From: Azospirillum brasilense
GTDB taxonomy: Bacteria > Pseudomonadota > Alphaproteobacteria > Rickettsiales > UBA3002
Length of the DNA stretch: 27,889 nt
Direction of reading: 5' to 3'
Assembly: GCA_003241645.1 (NCBI GenBank)
Contig: QFOX01000024.1
Location: 1-27,889 of the forward strand
The translations under genes were made by a program, and so were the position numbers. This document shows positions 15,813 to 23,301 of the stretch, piece after piece. Numbering within the stretch: the stretch's first letter is position 1; each line of letters begins with the position of its first letter. The notes below the pieces were generated by a model. That model saw only the letters and a program-made list of their open reading frames with translations, was not told the origin of the DNA and did not search any database.

Positions 15813-15882
15813 CGTTCAATAATCGGGCATAAGCCACAGGTTTCGCTTGATTTCGGCATGCAGTTGCCGCAAGTGGTGAGGC

Positions 15883-18153
15883 ATGAACATGAAATGCCAT
15901 GCGTTTGCGCGCCGCCTGCTGCTGGGAATGCTTTGCGCCCTTCCCTTGTCGGCCAGTGCCGAAGTCGTTAAAGACATCCGCGTGCAGGGCAACGAGCGCA
16001 TCGATGCGGCGGCGGTAGAAACCTATCTCGGCATCAACCGCGGCGACGATGTATCGCGCTATGACCTCGATCTTGGCCTGAAGAAACTCTACGATACAGG
16101 CTTCTTCGCCGATGTGTCGCTGGCGCTGGATGGCGGCATCCTCACCGTGGATACGGACGAGAACCCCAGCGTGAACGACGTGATCTTCGAGGGCAACAAC
16201 CAGATCGACAAAGAAGACCTCGAGAACGAGATCACGCTAAAATCGCGCTCCATCTACACCCGCCCGAAAGTGCAGAACGACCTGAAACGCCTGCTGGATG
16301 TGTACCGCCGCAGCGGCCGCTATTCCGCCGAGATCACGCCGCAGGTCATTCCGCTGGACCAGAACCGCGTGAACCTCGTCTATGACATCAACGAGGGGCC
16401 GAAGGCGCTCATCCAGAAGATCACCTTCATTGGTAATGATTCCTACGACACGGCCACGCTGGAATCCGTCATCAGCAGCACTTCCGAGCGCTGGTACCAG
16501 TTCCTGTCGGATTCCGACAAATACGACCCCGATCGCCTGCAGTTCGACCAGGAAAAACTGCGCAAGTTCTATTTCGAGAACGGCTATGCGGACTACAAGA
16601 TCAAATCGGCGATCGCCGAGCTTTCGCCCCAGCGCGATGCGTTCTACCTCACCTTCACCATGGAAGAAGGCCCGCAATACACCTTCGGCACGGTGGACGT
16701 GGCGACAAAACTGCCTGAAGGCCGTGTGCCCAACCTGAAAGAAGCCATCGGCACCAAGGAAGGCGAACTTTACGACGCCACCGAGATCGAGGATTCCATC
16801 GACCGCATGGTCGATAAGCTGGGCGATGCTGGCTTTGCCTTCGTGGACATCATGCCCGACACGGTGCGCCGGCCCGGCAACGAAAAAGTCATCGACCTGA
16901 CCTACAATATCAGCGAAGGCCCGAAAGTGTATGTTGAGCGCATCAACATCTTCGGCAACATGCGCACGCTGGACGACGTGATCCGCCGTGAATTCCGCCT
17001 CTCCGAGGGCGACGCTTACTCCAGCAGCAAGCTGAAGCGCACCGAGCAGCGCCTGAACAACCTTGGCTACTTCGAGAAAGTGACCATCCAGCCCACACAA
17101 GGCTCGGCCCCCGACAAAACCGAGCTGGACGTGGAAGTGCAGGAAAAATCCACCGGTGAAGTGACCTTCGGTGCGGGCTTCAGCACCGTGGACGGGGCCT
17201 TGGCCGACGTGGGCATTCGCGAGCGCAACTTCCTTGGCCGCGGTCAGGAAGTGCGGGCACGCGGCCTGTTCGCCCAGCGCCGCCAGCAATTCGACATTGG
17301 CTTCACCGAGCCTTATTTCCTTGGCCGCGACCTCTCCGCCGGGTTCGACCTGTACAAGACCACGCAGGACTACATGGACCAGTCGTCGTTCGACCGCGAA
17401 GCCATCGGTGGTGTGCTGCGCCTTGGCTACAACCTGGGCGAAAAGACCAAGCACCAGCTGCGCTATGCGTTCGAGCAAAGCGAAGTGACCAACGTGCAGG
17501 CCGACGCGTCGCGCTTCATTCGCGACCAGGAAGGCAAATACACCACCTCCATCATCGGTCACTCGCTGATCTACGATGACCTCGACAGCCGCTTCAACCC
17601 CACCAAAGGCTACTACCTGCGCGCCAACCAGGATCTGGCCGGTCTGGGCGGCGATGGGCGCTTCATTCGCCACGAGATCATGAGCGAATATTACTACCCC
17701 GTTGCCAAGAAATGGACGTTCCTTGGCGCGGGCCAGCTTGGCCACATGGTGGGCTTAGGCCGCGACATTCCCATTAACCAGCGCTTCTTCATCGGCAGCA
17801 AAGAGATCCGCGGCTTCGCGAACTCGGGCCTTGGTGCGCGCGACATCACCACGAACGATGCGCTGGGTGGCAACATGTTCTACGCCGCCACGGCCGAACT
17901 GCGCTTCCCGCTTGGCCTGCCCGACGATCTGGGCGTGACGGGTGCGGCGTTCACCGACATCGGCAGCCAGTGGGACCTTGACACCACCGGCCCCGAAGTG
18001 CGCGACTCCAGCAACCCGCGCGCATCGGCCGGTGTGGGCGTGGCGTGGAGCTCGCCGTTCGGCCCCATTCGCGTGGATATTGCCAAGGCATTCCTGAAAG
18101 AGGATTACGACGAGGAAGAACTCGTGCGTTTCAGCTTCGGTACACGCTTTTAG
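15883..18153 (+). CDS. bamA: Outer membrane protein assembly factor BamA
   Basis: BamA is the core of the BAM complex that folds beta-barrel proteins into the outer membrane. The 756-aa precursor has a signal peptide with likely cleavage after PLSASA (about residue 26). Five POTRA domains occupy about residues 27-415 (for example VKDIRVQGNERIDAAAVETY and VERINIFGNMRTLDDVI). An Omp85 barrel follows and ends in ...FSFGTRF with the usual C-terminal Phe. The loop-6 motif appears as IRGF near residue 642, in place of the common VRGF/Y. The 70-bp gap after rseP shows no clear promoter or terminator. The start used is the first ATG of two close ones (15883 and 15889), with GGTGAG upstream. Confidence 0.97.
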   Translation: MNMKCHAFARRLLLGMLCALPLSASAEVVKDIRVQGNERIDAAAVETYLGINRGDDVSRYDLDLGLKKLYDTGFFADVSLALDGGILTVDTDENPSVNDVIFEGNNQIDKEDLENEITLKSRSIYTRPKVQNDLKRLLDVYRRSGRYSAEITPQVIPLDQNRVNLVYDINEGPKALIQKITFIGNDSYDTATLESVISSTSERWYQFLSDSDKYDPDRLQFDQEKLRKFYFENGYADYKIKSAIAELSPQRDAFYLTFTMEEGPQYTFGTVDVATKLPEGRVPNLKEAIGTKEGELYDATEIEDSIDRMVDKLGDAGFAFVDIMPDTVRRPGNEKVIDLTYNISEGPKVYVERINIFGNMRTLDDVIRREFRLSEGDAYSSSKLKRTEQRLNNLGYFEKVTIQPTQGSAPDKTELDVEVQEKSTGEVTFGAGFSTVDGALADVGIRERNFLGRGQEVRARGLFAQRRQQFDIGFTEPYFLGRDLSAGFDLYKTTQDYMDQSSFDREAIGGVLRLGYNLGEKTKHQLRYAFEQSEVTNVQADASRFIRDQEGKYTTSIIGHSLIYDDLDSRFNPTKGYYLRANQDLAGLGGDGRFIRHEIMSEYYYPVAKKWTFLGAGQLGHMVGLGRDIPINQRFFIGSKEIRGFANSGLGARDITTNDALGGNMFYAATAELRFPLGLPDDLGVTGAAFTDIGSQWDLDTTGPEVRDSSNPRASAGVGVAWSSPFGPIRVDIAKAFLKEDYDEEELVRFSFGTRF

Positions 18154-18226
18154 CGCTGGATTTTCCCGCAGGAATCGTGCAGACCACTTCCACGTTATTG
18201 TCACTTAACCATAAGGCCATTGTCCC

Positions 18227-18766
18227 ATGAAACATTCGTTGTTCCGTTTTGCTATCGCCGCGCTGGCCGTGCTTGGCAGCGCCGCTTTCACCCCCGCTTC
18301 CGCCGAGGGCACCATTGGCGTGGTGAATACCCAGAAGATCATGCGTGAAAGCAAGGCCGCCATTTCGGTGCGCAGCCAGCTTCAGGCGAAACAGAAATCC
18401 TTCCAGGCCGAGCTGGATGCCAAAGAAAAGCAGCTGCTGGCTGAAGATCAAGCGCTGGTGAAGCAAAGCAACACCATGGAAAAAGCCGCTTTCGACCAGA
18501 AGGTGAAGGATTTCCGCAGCAAAGCCGCTGTTGCCCAGCGTGAAGTGCAGCAGAAGAAACTGGCCGTAGACAAAGCCCTCGCCAGCTCGTTGGAGAACAT
18601 CCAAAAAACCGTACTGGAGATCACCAAGGAAGTGGCTGCCGAGAAGAAGATCTCGATCGTGCTTTCCTCGGGCCAGGTGCTGTATGCCGAGCCGACGCTC
18701 GACATCACCGACGAGGTGCTCAGCCGCCTGAACAGCAAACTGCCCAACGTGGCCGTGAAGTTCTAG
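18227..18766 (+). CDS. skp: Periplasmic chaperone Skp/OmpH
   Basis: Skp is a trimeric periplasmic chaperone that holds unfolded outer-membrane proteins on their way to BamA. The 179-aa precursor has a signal peptide ending near TPASA. The mature start GTIGVVNTQKIMRES matches the Skp beta strand. Residues about 45-140 form a long charged coiled coil (the tentacles), and the C-terminal strand region includes ISIVLSSGQVLYAEP. It lies between bamA and lpxD as in most proteobacteria. The 73-bp gap after bamA contains no gene. Confidence 0.93.
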   Translation: MKHSLFRFAIAALAVLGSAAFTPASAEGTIGVVNTQKIMRESKAAISVRSQLQAKQKSFQAELDAKEKQLLAEDQALVKQSNTMEKAAFDQKVKDFRSKAAVAQREVQQKKLAVDKALASSLENIQKTVLEITKEVAAEKKISIVLSSGQVLYAEPTLDITDEVLSRLNSKLPNVAVKF

Positions 18767-18774
18767 TCCGTCCG

Positions 18775-19809
18775 ATGGTTGATAGCCGATTCTTTGCCAA
18801 CCACGGCCCGTTCACCGCGCGCGACCTTGCCGCCGCCACGGGGGCGACCCTTCGCGACGAAGGGCACGGCACCCGTGCGCTCGCGGATGTTGCGCCGCTG
18901 GACCGCGCCAGCGCCAGCGACGTTAGCTTCTTCGATAACAGCAAATACATCGAGCAGTTTTTGGGCAGCAATGCCGGGGCCTGCTTCGTGCGACCCAAAT
19001 TCGCCGATAAAGCCCCTGCCGGCATGGCGGTGCTGCTGACCGAAGATCCCTACCGCTGCTACGCGCTGGCCGCGCAGAAATTCTACCCGCAGCCGAAGCC
19101 CGAAGCAGGCATTTCGCCCGCCGCGCATGTGCACCCCACCGCCACGCTTGGCACGGATGTGTGCATTGCCGCCGGTGCGGTGATCGGCGCGGGCGTGGTC
19201 ATTGGTAATGGCAGCGCCATCGGCGCGAACAGCGTCATCCACCCCGGCGTGGTCATTGGCCAGCAGACCAATATCGGCGCGCTGTGCACCCTCAGCCATG
19301 CGCTGGTGGGCAACCGCGTCATCATCCACCGCGGCGTGCAGATCGGGCAGGACGGGTTCGGCTTCGCCCTGAACCGCGAAGGCCACGTGAAAGTGCCGCA
19401 GCTGGGCCGCGTGGTGATCGAGGACGATGTGGAGATCGGCTCCAACACCACCATCGATCGTGGCACCGGCCCGGATACCTACATTGGCGAAGGCACGAAG
19501 ATCGATAACCTCGTGCAGATCGGCCATAACGTGAATATCGGCAAGCGCGCGGTCATCATCGCGCAGTGCGGCATCTCGGGTTCCACCCGCATTGGCGACG
19601 GCGCCGTGCTGGCGGGCCAGACGGGCCTCGCCGGGCACCTGAAGATCGGCGCGGGCGCGCGCATCGCCGCGAAATCCGGCGTGATGGGCGATATTCCGCC
19701 CGGCAGTTCTTATGGTGGCATCCCGGCCGTTCCGGTCGTGGATTGGCACCGCCAGACCATTGCGCTTTCGCGCCTCATCAAGACCAATAAACGGGGTTCG
19801 CATGACTGA
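18775..19809 (+). CDS. lpxD: UDP-3-O-(3-hydroxyacyl)glucosamine N-acyltransferase
   Basis: LpxD adds the N-linked 3-hydroxyacyl chain in the third step of lipid A synthesis, with acyl-ACP as donor. The 344-aa protein has an N-terminal uridine-binding domain (about 1-105, with FFDNSKYIEQ), then a left-handed beta helix of hexapeptide repeats (about 110-315). The probable catalytic His is His251 in DNLVQIGHNVNIG. The C-terminal helix (RQTIALSRLIK) supports the acyl-carrier contact. It begins 8 bp after skp, without a strong ribosome site, and overlaps fabZ by 8 bp. Confidence 0.97.
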   Translation: MVDSRFFANHGPFTARDLAAATGATLRDEGHGTRALADVAPLDRASASDVSFFDNSKYIEQFLGSNAGACFVRPKFADKAPAGMAVLLTEDPYRCYALAAQKFYPQPKPEAGISPAAHVHPTATLGTDVCIAAGAVIGAGVVIGNGSAIGANSVIHPGVVIGQQTNIGALCTLSHALVGNRVIIHRGVQIGQDGFGFALNREGHVKVPQLGRVVIEDDVEIGSNTTIDRGTGPDTYIGEGTKIDNLVQIGHNVNIGKRAVIIAQCGISGSTRIGDGAVLAGQTGLAGHLKIGAGARIAAKSGVMGDIPPGSSYGGIPAVPVVDWHRQTIALSRLIKTNKRGSHD

Positions 19810-20284
19810 CCATTTCACCACCAATCCTGACCTGCCGAGCTACGACATCAACGGCATCAAAGCGCTGATCCCGCATCGCTACCCGTTCATCATGATCGAT
19901 AAGATCGTGAACATCGTGGAAGGCAAATCCATTCTCGGCATCAAGAACGTGACGAACAACGAGCCGTTCTTCCCCGGCCACTTCCCCAGCCACCCGGTGA
20001 TGCCGGGCGTGCTGATCGTGGAAGCCATGGCGCAAAGCGCGGCCTGCCTTGTGGTGCACACCATGGGCGAAGACGCACGCGGCAAAGTGGTGTATTTCAT
20101 GAGCATCGAGGAAGCGAAATTCCGCAAACCCGTGATCCCCGGCGACGTGCTGCGCATTTACTGCGAAGCCCAGAAAAGCCGTGGCAACGTGTGGAAGTTC
20201 AAGGGCGTGGCCACCGTGGATGGGCAGAAAGTGGCCGAATCCACCTACTCCGCCATGATCATGGACGACAAGAAGGGCGTGTAG
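19802..20284 (+). CDS. fabZ: 3-hydroxyacyl-[acyl-carrier-protein] dehydratase
   Basis: FabZ dehydrates 3-hydroxyacyl-ACP in fatty acid elongation. It competes with LpxA and LpxD for the same substrate, which explains its place in this operon. The ATG at 19802 gives 160 residues starting MTDHFTTNPDLPSYDINGIK; in-frame codons upstream lie inside lpxD. The hot-dog fold motifs are IPHRYPFIMID, FFPGHFPSHPVMPG with catalytic His60, and LIVEAMAQ with catalytic Glu74. The 8-bp overlap with lpxD and the 1-bp gap to lpxA indicate tight co-translation. Confidence 0.97.
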   Translation: MTDHFTTNPDLPSYDINGIKALIPHRYPFIMIDKIVNIVEGKSILGIKNVTNNEPFFPGHFPSHPVMPGVLIVEAMAQSAACLVVHTMGEDARGKVVYFMSIEEAKFRKPVIPGDVLRIYCEAQKSRGNVWKFKGVATVDGQKVAESTYSAMIMDDKKGV

Positions 20285-20285
20285 C

Positions 20286-21095
20286 ATGAGCCAGATCCAC
20301 CCCACTGCCGTGATCGCCGACGGGGCCAAGCTGGGCGCCGACGTGCGCATTGGGCCCTATTGCGTGGTCGGCCCGCAGGTGACCCTTGACGACGGCGTGA
20401 TCCTTCACAGCCACGTGGTGGTGGATGGGTTGACCAGCATTGGCGAGAAGACCGAGATCTTCCCGTTCGCCTCCATCGGCCATCGCCCGCAGGATAAGAA
20501 ATTCGCTGGCGAGCAATCCTCGCTCCGCATTGGCAAGAACAACGTTATCCGCGAGCACGTGACCATGAACCCCGGCACCGAAGGTGGCGGCATGCAAACC
20601 GTGGTGGGCGACAACAACCTGTTCATGGCCGCAAGCCATGTGGCGCATGACTGCATGGTGGGCAACCATTGCATCCTCGCCAACAACGCCACACTCGCGG
20701 GCCATGTGAGCCTTGGCGATTTTGCCATTGTGGGCGGGCTTTCGGCCATTCACCAGTTCGTGCGCATCGGCGCGCATGCGTTCATCGGCGGCATGTCGGG
20801 CGTGGAAAAAGACGTGATCCCGTTCGGCACCGTCAAAGGCGAACGCGCCACGCTGGATGGGCTGAACCTGACCGGCCTGAAGCGCCGCAACGTGGAGCGT
20901 GAGCATATCCACGCGCTGCGCCATGCGTTCAAGGAACTCTTCCTGAACAGTGAAGGCACGCTGACGGAGCGCGCGGAAAAACTCAAGGCCAGCTACAGCC
21001 AGCCCGAGGTGACCGCCCTGCTCGATTTCGTGCTGACCGATACGCAGCGCGCCTTCTGCACGCCCGCCAAATCCGACCAGCGTGACGCGGCATGA
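20286..21095 (+). CDS. lpxA: UDP-N-acetylglucosamine acyltransferase
   Basis: LpxA transfers a 3-hydroxyacyl chain from ACP to the 3-OH of UDP-GlcNAc, the first step of lipid A synthesis. The 269-aa protein is a trimeric left-handed beta helix, with hexapeptide repeats through residue 190 or so. Catalytic His121 sits in ASHVAHDCMVGNH. GGLSAIHQFVRIGAHAFIGG and the RRN region (GLKRRNVEREHI) are as expected. The C-terminal helical domain follows. The TGA overlaps the start of lpxI by 4 bp. Confidence 0.97.
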   Translation: MSQIHPTAVIADGAKLGADVRIGPYCVVGPQVTLDDGVILHSHVVVDGLTSIGEKTEIFPFASIGHRPQDKKFAGEQSSLRIGKNNVIREHVTMNPGTEGGGMQTVVGDNNLFMAASHVAHDCMVGNHCILANNATLAGHVSLGDFAIVGGLSAIHQFVRIGAHAFIGGMSGVEKDVIPFGTVKGERATLDGLNLTGLKRRNVEREHIHALRHAFKELFLNSEGTLTERAEKLKASYSQPEVTALLDFVLTDTQRAFCTPAKSDQRDAA

Positions 21096-21949
21096 GCGCC
21101 GCCGCCGCCAGCGTGAATCCGTCGCTGCCCAAGCTGGGCATCATTGCCGGGCGTGGTGAATTGCCGCGCACGCTCATCCACGCGTGCGAGCATTCGGGCC
21201 GCCCCTATTTCGTGCTAGCGCTGGAAGACGCGGCCGATGAAGACACCGTCGCCGCCACCGGCGATAATTATGCGTGGATCCGCCTTGGTGCCATCGGCAA
21301 AGCGCTGGAGCTGCTGCACAAGCAGCAGGTGAAAGAAGTGGTGATGGCGGGCTATGTGAGCCGCCCGAAACTTTCCACCCTGCGCCCGGACCTGAAAGGC
21401 ACGAAGCTGCTCGCGAAGATCGGCTCGCAACTGCTCACCGGCGACAACGAGCTGCTCAACAGCATCGTGGAATTCCTCGAGGAAGAAGGCCTGCAAGTGG
21501 TGGGCGCCGAAGACGTGGTGCGTGATCTCGTTGCGCCCGAAGGGCTGATCGGCAGCCACTACCCCGACAAACGCTCGCAAAGCGACATTGCCTTCGGTGC
21601 GCGCATTGCCCGCGCCATCGGCGAGCTGGATATTGGCCAGGCCGTGGTGGTACAGAACCAGAAAGTGCTGGGCGTGGAAGCCGTGGAAGGCACCGACGCG
21701 CTGATCGCGCGTTGCGCCGGCTTGCGCGACGACAAAGGCGGCGTGCTGGTGAAAGTGAAAAAACCGCAGCAGGAGCGCCGGGTGGACCTGCCCACCATTG
21801 GCGTGGCAACGGTGCAGAACGTGGCCCAGAGCGGGCTTGCTGGCATTGCTATCGAGGCAGGCGCGTCGCTCATCATCAACCGCCGCGAAGTGGCACGCAC
21901 GGCGGATGCGCTCGGCATCTTCGTGGTCGGCTTCACCATGCTCGAATAG
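21092..21949 (+). CDS. lpxI: UDP-2,3-diacylglucosamine pyrophosphatase LpxI
   Basis: LpxI hydrolyses UDP-2,3-diacylglucosamine to lipid X and UMP, the step done by LpxH in gammaproteobacteria. The 285-aa protein has the N-terminal domain motif LGIIAGRGELPRTLI, KEVVMAGYVSRP near 81-92, and the C-terminal catalytic motif KPQQERRVDLPTIG. Asp232 there corresponds to the essential Asp of the Caulobacter enzyme (established knowledge of the family). Its position between lpxA and lpxB is the usual alphaproteobacterial arrangement. The start overlaps the lpxA stop as ATGA. Confidence 0.96.
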   Translation: MSAAAASVNPSLPKLGIIAGRGELPRTLIHACEHSGRPYFVLALEDAADEDTVAATGDNYAWIRLGAIGKALELLHKQQVKEVVMAGYVSRPKLSTLRPDLKGTKLLAKIGSQLLTGDNELLNSIVEFLEEEGLQVVGAEDVVRDLVAPEGLIGSHYPDKRSQSDIAFGARIARAIGELDIGQAVVVQNQKVLGVEAVEGTDALIARCAGLRDDKGGVLVKVKKPQQERRVDLPTIGVATVQNVAQSGLAGIAIEAGASLIINRREVARTADALGIFVVGFTMLE

Positions 21950-21956
21950 CCGCGCC

Positions 21957-23120
21957 ATGGCGGGCACCCCCACCATCGCGATTTTTGCCGGTGAAACCTC
22001 GGGCGACCAACTGGGCGGCTGGCTCATGCAGGCGCTGCTTGCGCGGCAACCTGACCTGCGCCTCATTGGCGTGGGTGGCGCGAACATGCAGGCACAGGGG
22101 CTGCAAAGCCTGTTTCCCATGCAGGAGCTTTCCGTCATCGGCTTTGCCGAAGTGCTGCCGCACGCGCTGCGGCTGAAGCGCCGCATTCGCGAAACGGCGG
22201 ATTACATCATGCGCGAAAAACCGCAGATCGTGGTGAGCATTGACTCGCTGGGGTTCAATTTCCGGGTCAATGAAATGCTGCGCGCCCGCGGCATGCAGCC
22301 ACTGCCCAAATTCGTACATTACGTGGCCCCCACCGTGTGGGCCTACAAAGCGCACCGCACGAAAAAAGTGGCGGAGCTGATGGACTGCCAGCTGACCATC
22401 CTGCCGTTCGAGCCGCCCTACTTCCAGAAGGAAGGGCTGCGGGCCGAATTCGTGGGCCATGAGATCGCATGGTTCTGGAAAGAAAAAGGCGACGGCGTCG
22501 CCTTCCGTGCGCGCCACCGCCTGCCGGATGTTGCGCCCGTGCTGGCCGTATTCCCCGGCAGCCGCACGGGCGAGCTGAAGCGCCTGCTGCCCATTTTTGG
22601 TGAAGCGGTGGCCACGCTGCACGCCGCCATGCCTGAGCTTCAGGTGGTGATGCAGATTCCCCCCGCGCTGGCACCGCTGGCCGAACAGCTGGTGCGCCAC
22701 TGGGCGCTGCTGCCCACGCTGGTGACCGACCCGGCCGAGAAGAAAGACCTGTTCGCGGGAAGCGACGTGGCGCTGGCGAAATCCGGCACCATCGGGCTGG
22801 AATGCGCGCTGGCCTGCCTGCCCAGCGTGACCGCCTACAAAGCAAATGCACTGACCGCGGCCTTCGTGCGCCGCTTGCTGAAGACGCCGTTCGTGAACCT
22901 TGCGAACGTGCTGCTTGGGCGCATGGTCATTCCCGAACTGCTGCAGGAGCATTGCACCCCCGGTGAGATCAGCGCGGCGCTGTTGCCCTTGCTGAACAAC
23001 CCGGCCGCGTGCGCGGCGCAGGCGCAGGCCATTGCCGCCATCGGCCCCATGCTTGGCACGCAGGATGCGCAAAGCCCCAGCGAAAAAGCGGCGGATATTA
23101 TTCTGGGTTACCTGAAATAA
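21957..23120 (+). CDS. lpxB: Lipid-A-disaccharide synthase
   Basis: LpxB joins lipid X to UDP-2,3-diacylglucosamine to give the tetra-acylated disaccharide (glycosyltransferase family 19) at the inner face of the inner membrane. The ATG at 21957, 7 bp after lpxI, gives 387 residues; in-frame codons further upstream overlap lpxI. Visible motifs are IAIFAGETSGDQLGG at the N-terminus, SVIGFAEVLPH, YVAPTVWAYK, AVFPGSRTGELKRLLP, and SGTIGLECAL in the nucleotide-sugar site. It is the last gene of the envelope cluster and converges on recG. Confidence 0.97.
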   Translation: MAGTPTIAIFAGETSGDQLGGWLMQALLARQPDLRLIGVGGANMQAQGLQSLFPMQELSVIGFAEVLPHALRLKRRIRETADYIMREKPQIVVSIDSLGFNFRVNEMLRARGMQPLPKFVHYVAPTVWAYKAHRTKKVAELMDCQLTILPFEPPYFQKEGLRAEFVGHEIAWFWKEKGDGVAFRARHRLPDVAPVLAVFPGSRTGELKRLLPIFGEAVATLHAAMPELQVVMQIPPALAPLAEQLVRHWALLPTLVTDPAEKKDLFAGSDVALAKSGTIGLECALACLPSVTAYKANALTAAFVRRLLKTPFVNLANVLLGRMVIPELLQEHCTPGEISAALLPLLNNPAACAAQAQAIAAIGPMLGTQDAQSPSEKAADIILGYLK

Positions 23121-23255
23121 CCTCTCCCATTGGGAGAGGTCGAACGGAACAACGTGACGTTCGGGTGAGGGTTTATGCATCATTATCCCCCTCACCCAGC
23201 TGCGGCTAGGCGCTACGCGCCAAGCCTGCGCATCCCTCTCCCTATGGGAGAGGGG
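23121..23255. repeat. Composite palindromic intergenic element
   Basis: Three inverted-repeat layers fill the lpxB-recG gap. CCTCTCCC/GGGAGAGG (23121-23139) and CCCTCTCCC/GGGAGAGGG (23234-23254) form hairpins at each end. GGGTGAGGG (23163-23171) pairs with CCCTCACCC (23189-23197). An imperfect GCGGCTAGGCGC-type stem lies at about 23200-23231. From memory, CTCTCCC...GGTGAGGG elements are widespread proteobacterial intergenic repeats. No T-run follows the hairpins, so terminator function is not evident. The remaining 46 bp to the recG stop hold nothing I can name. Confidence 0.7.
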
Positions 23256-23301
23256 TAAAAAAGAAGCGATCTATCATCATAGATTCAGCCTGACTCCTCA
23301 C

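Noticed and set aside
16237..17745. Long minus-strand open frame (about 500 codons) opposite bamA
   Set aside because: BamA is unmistakable on the plus strand across this span; the antisense frame has shadow composition and no motifs.
23121..23139. Hairpin directly after lpxB as an intrinsic terminator
   Set aside because: No T-run follows the stem, and the same sequence recurs at the other end of the gap, so it fits a repeat element better.
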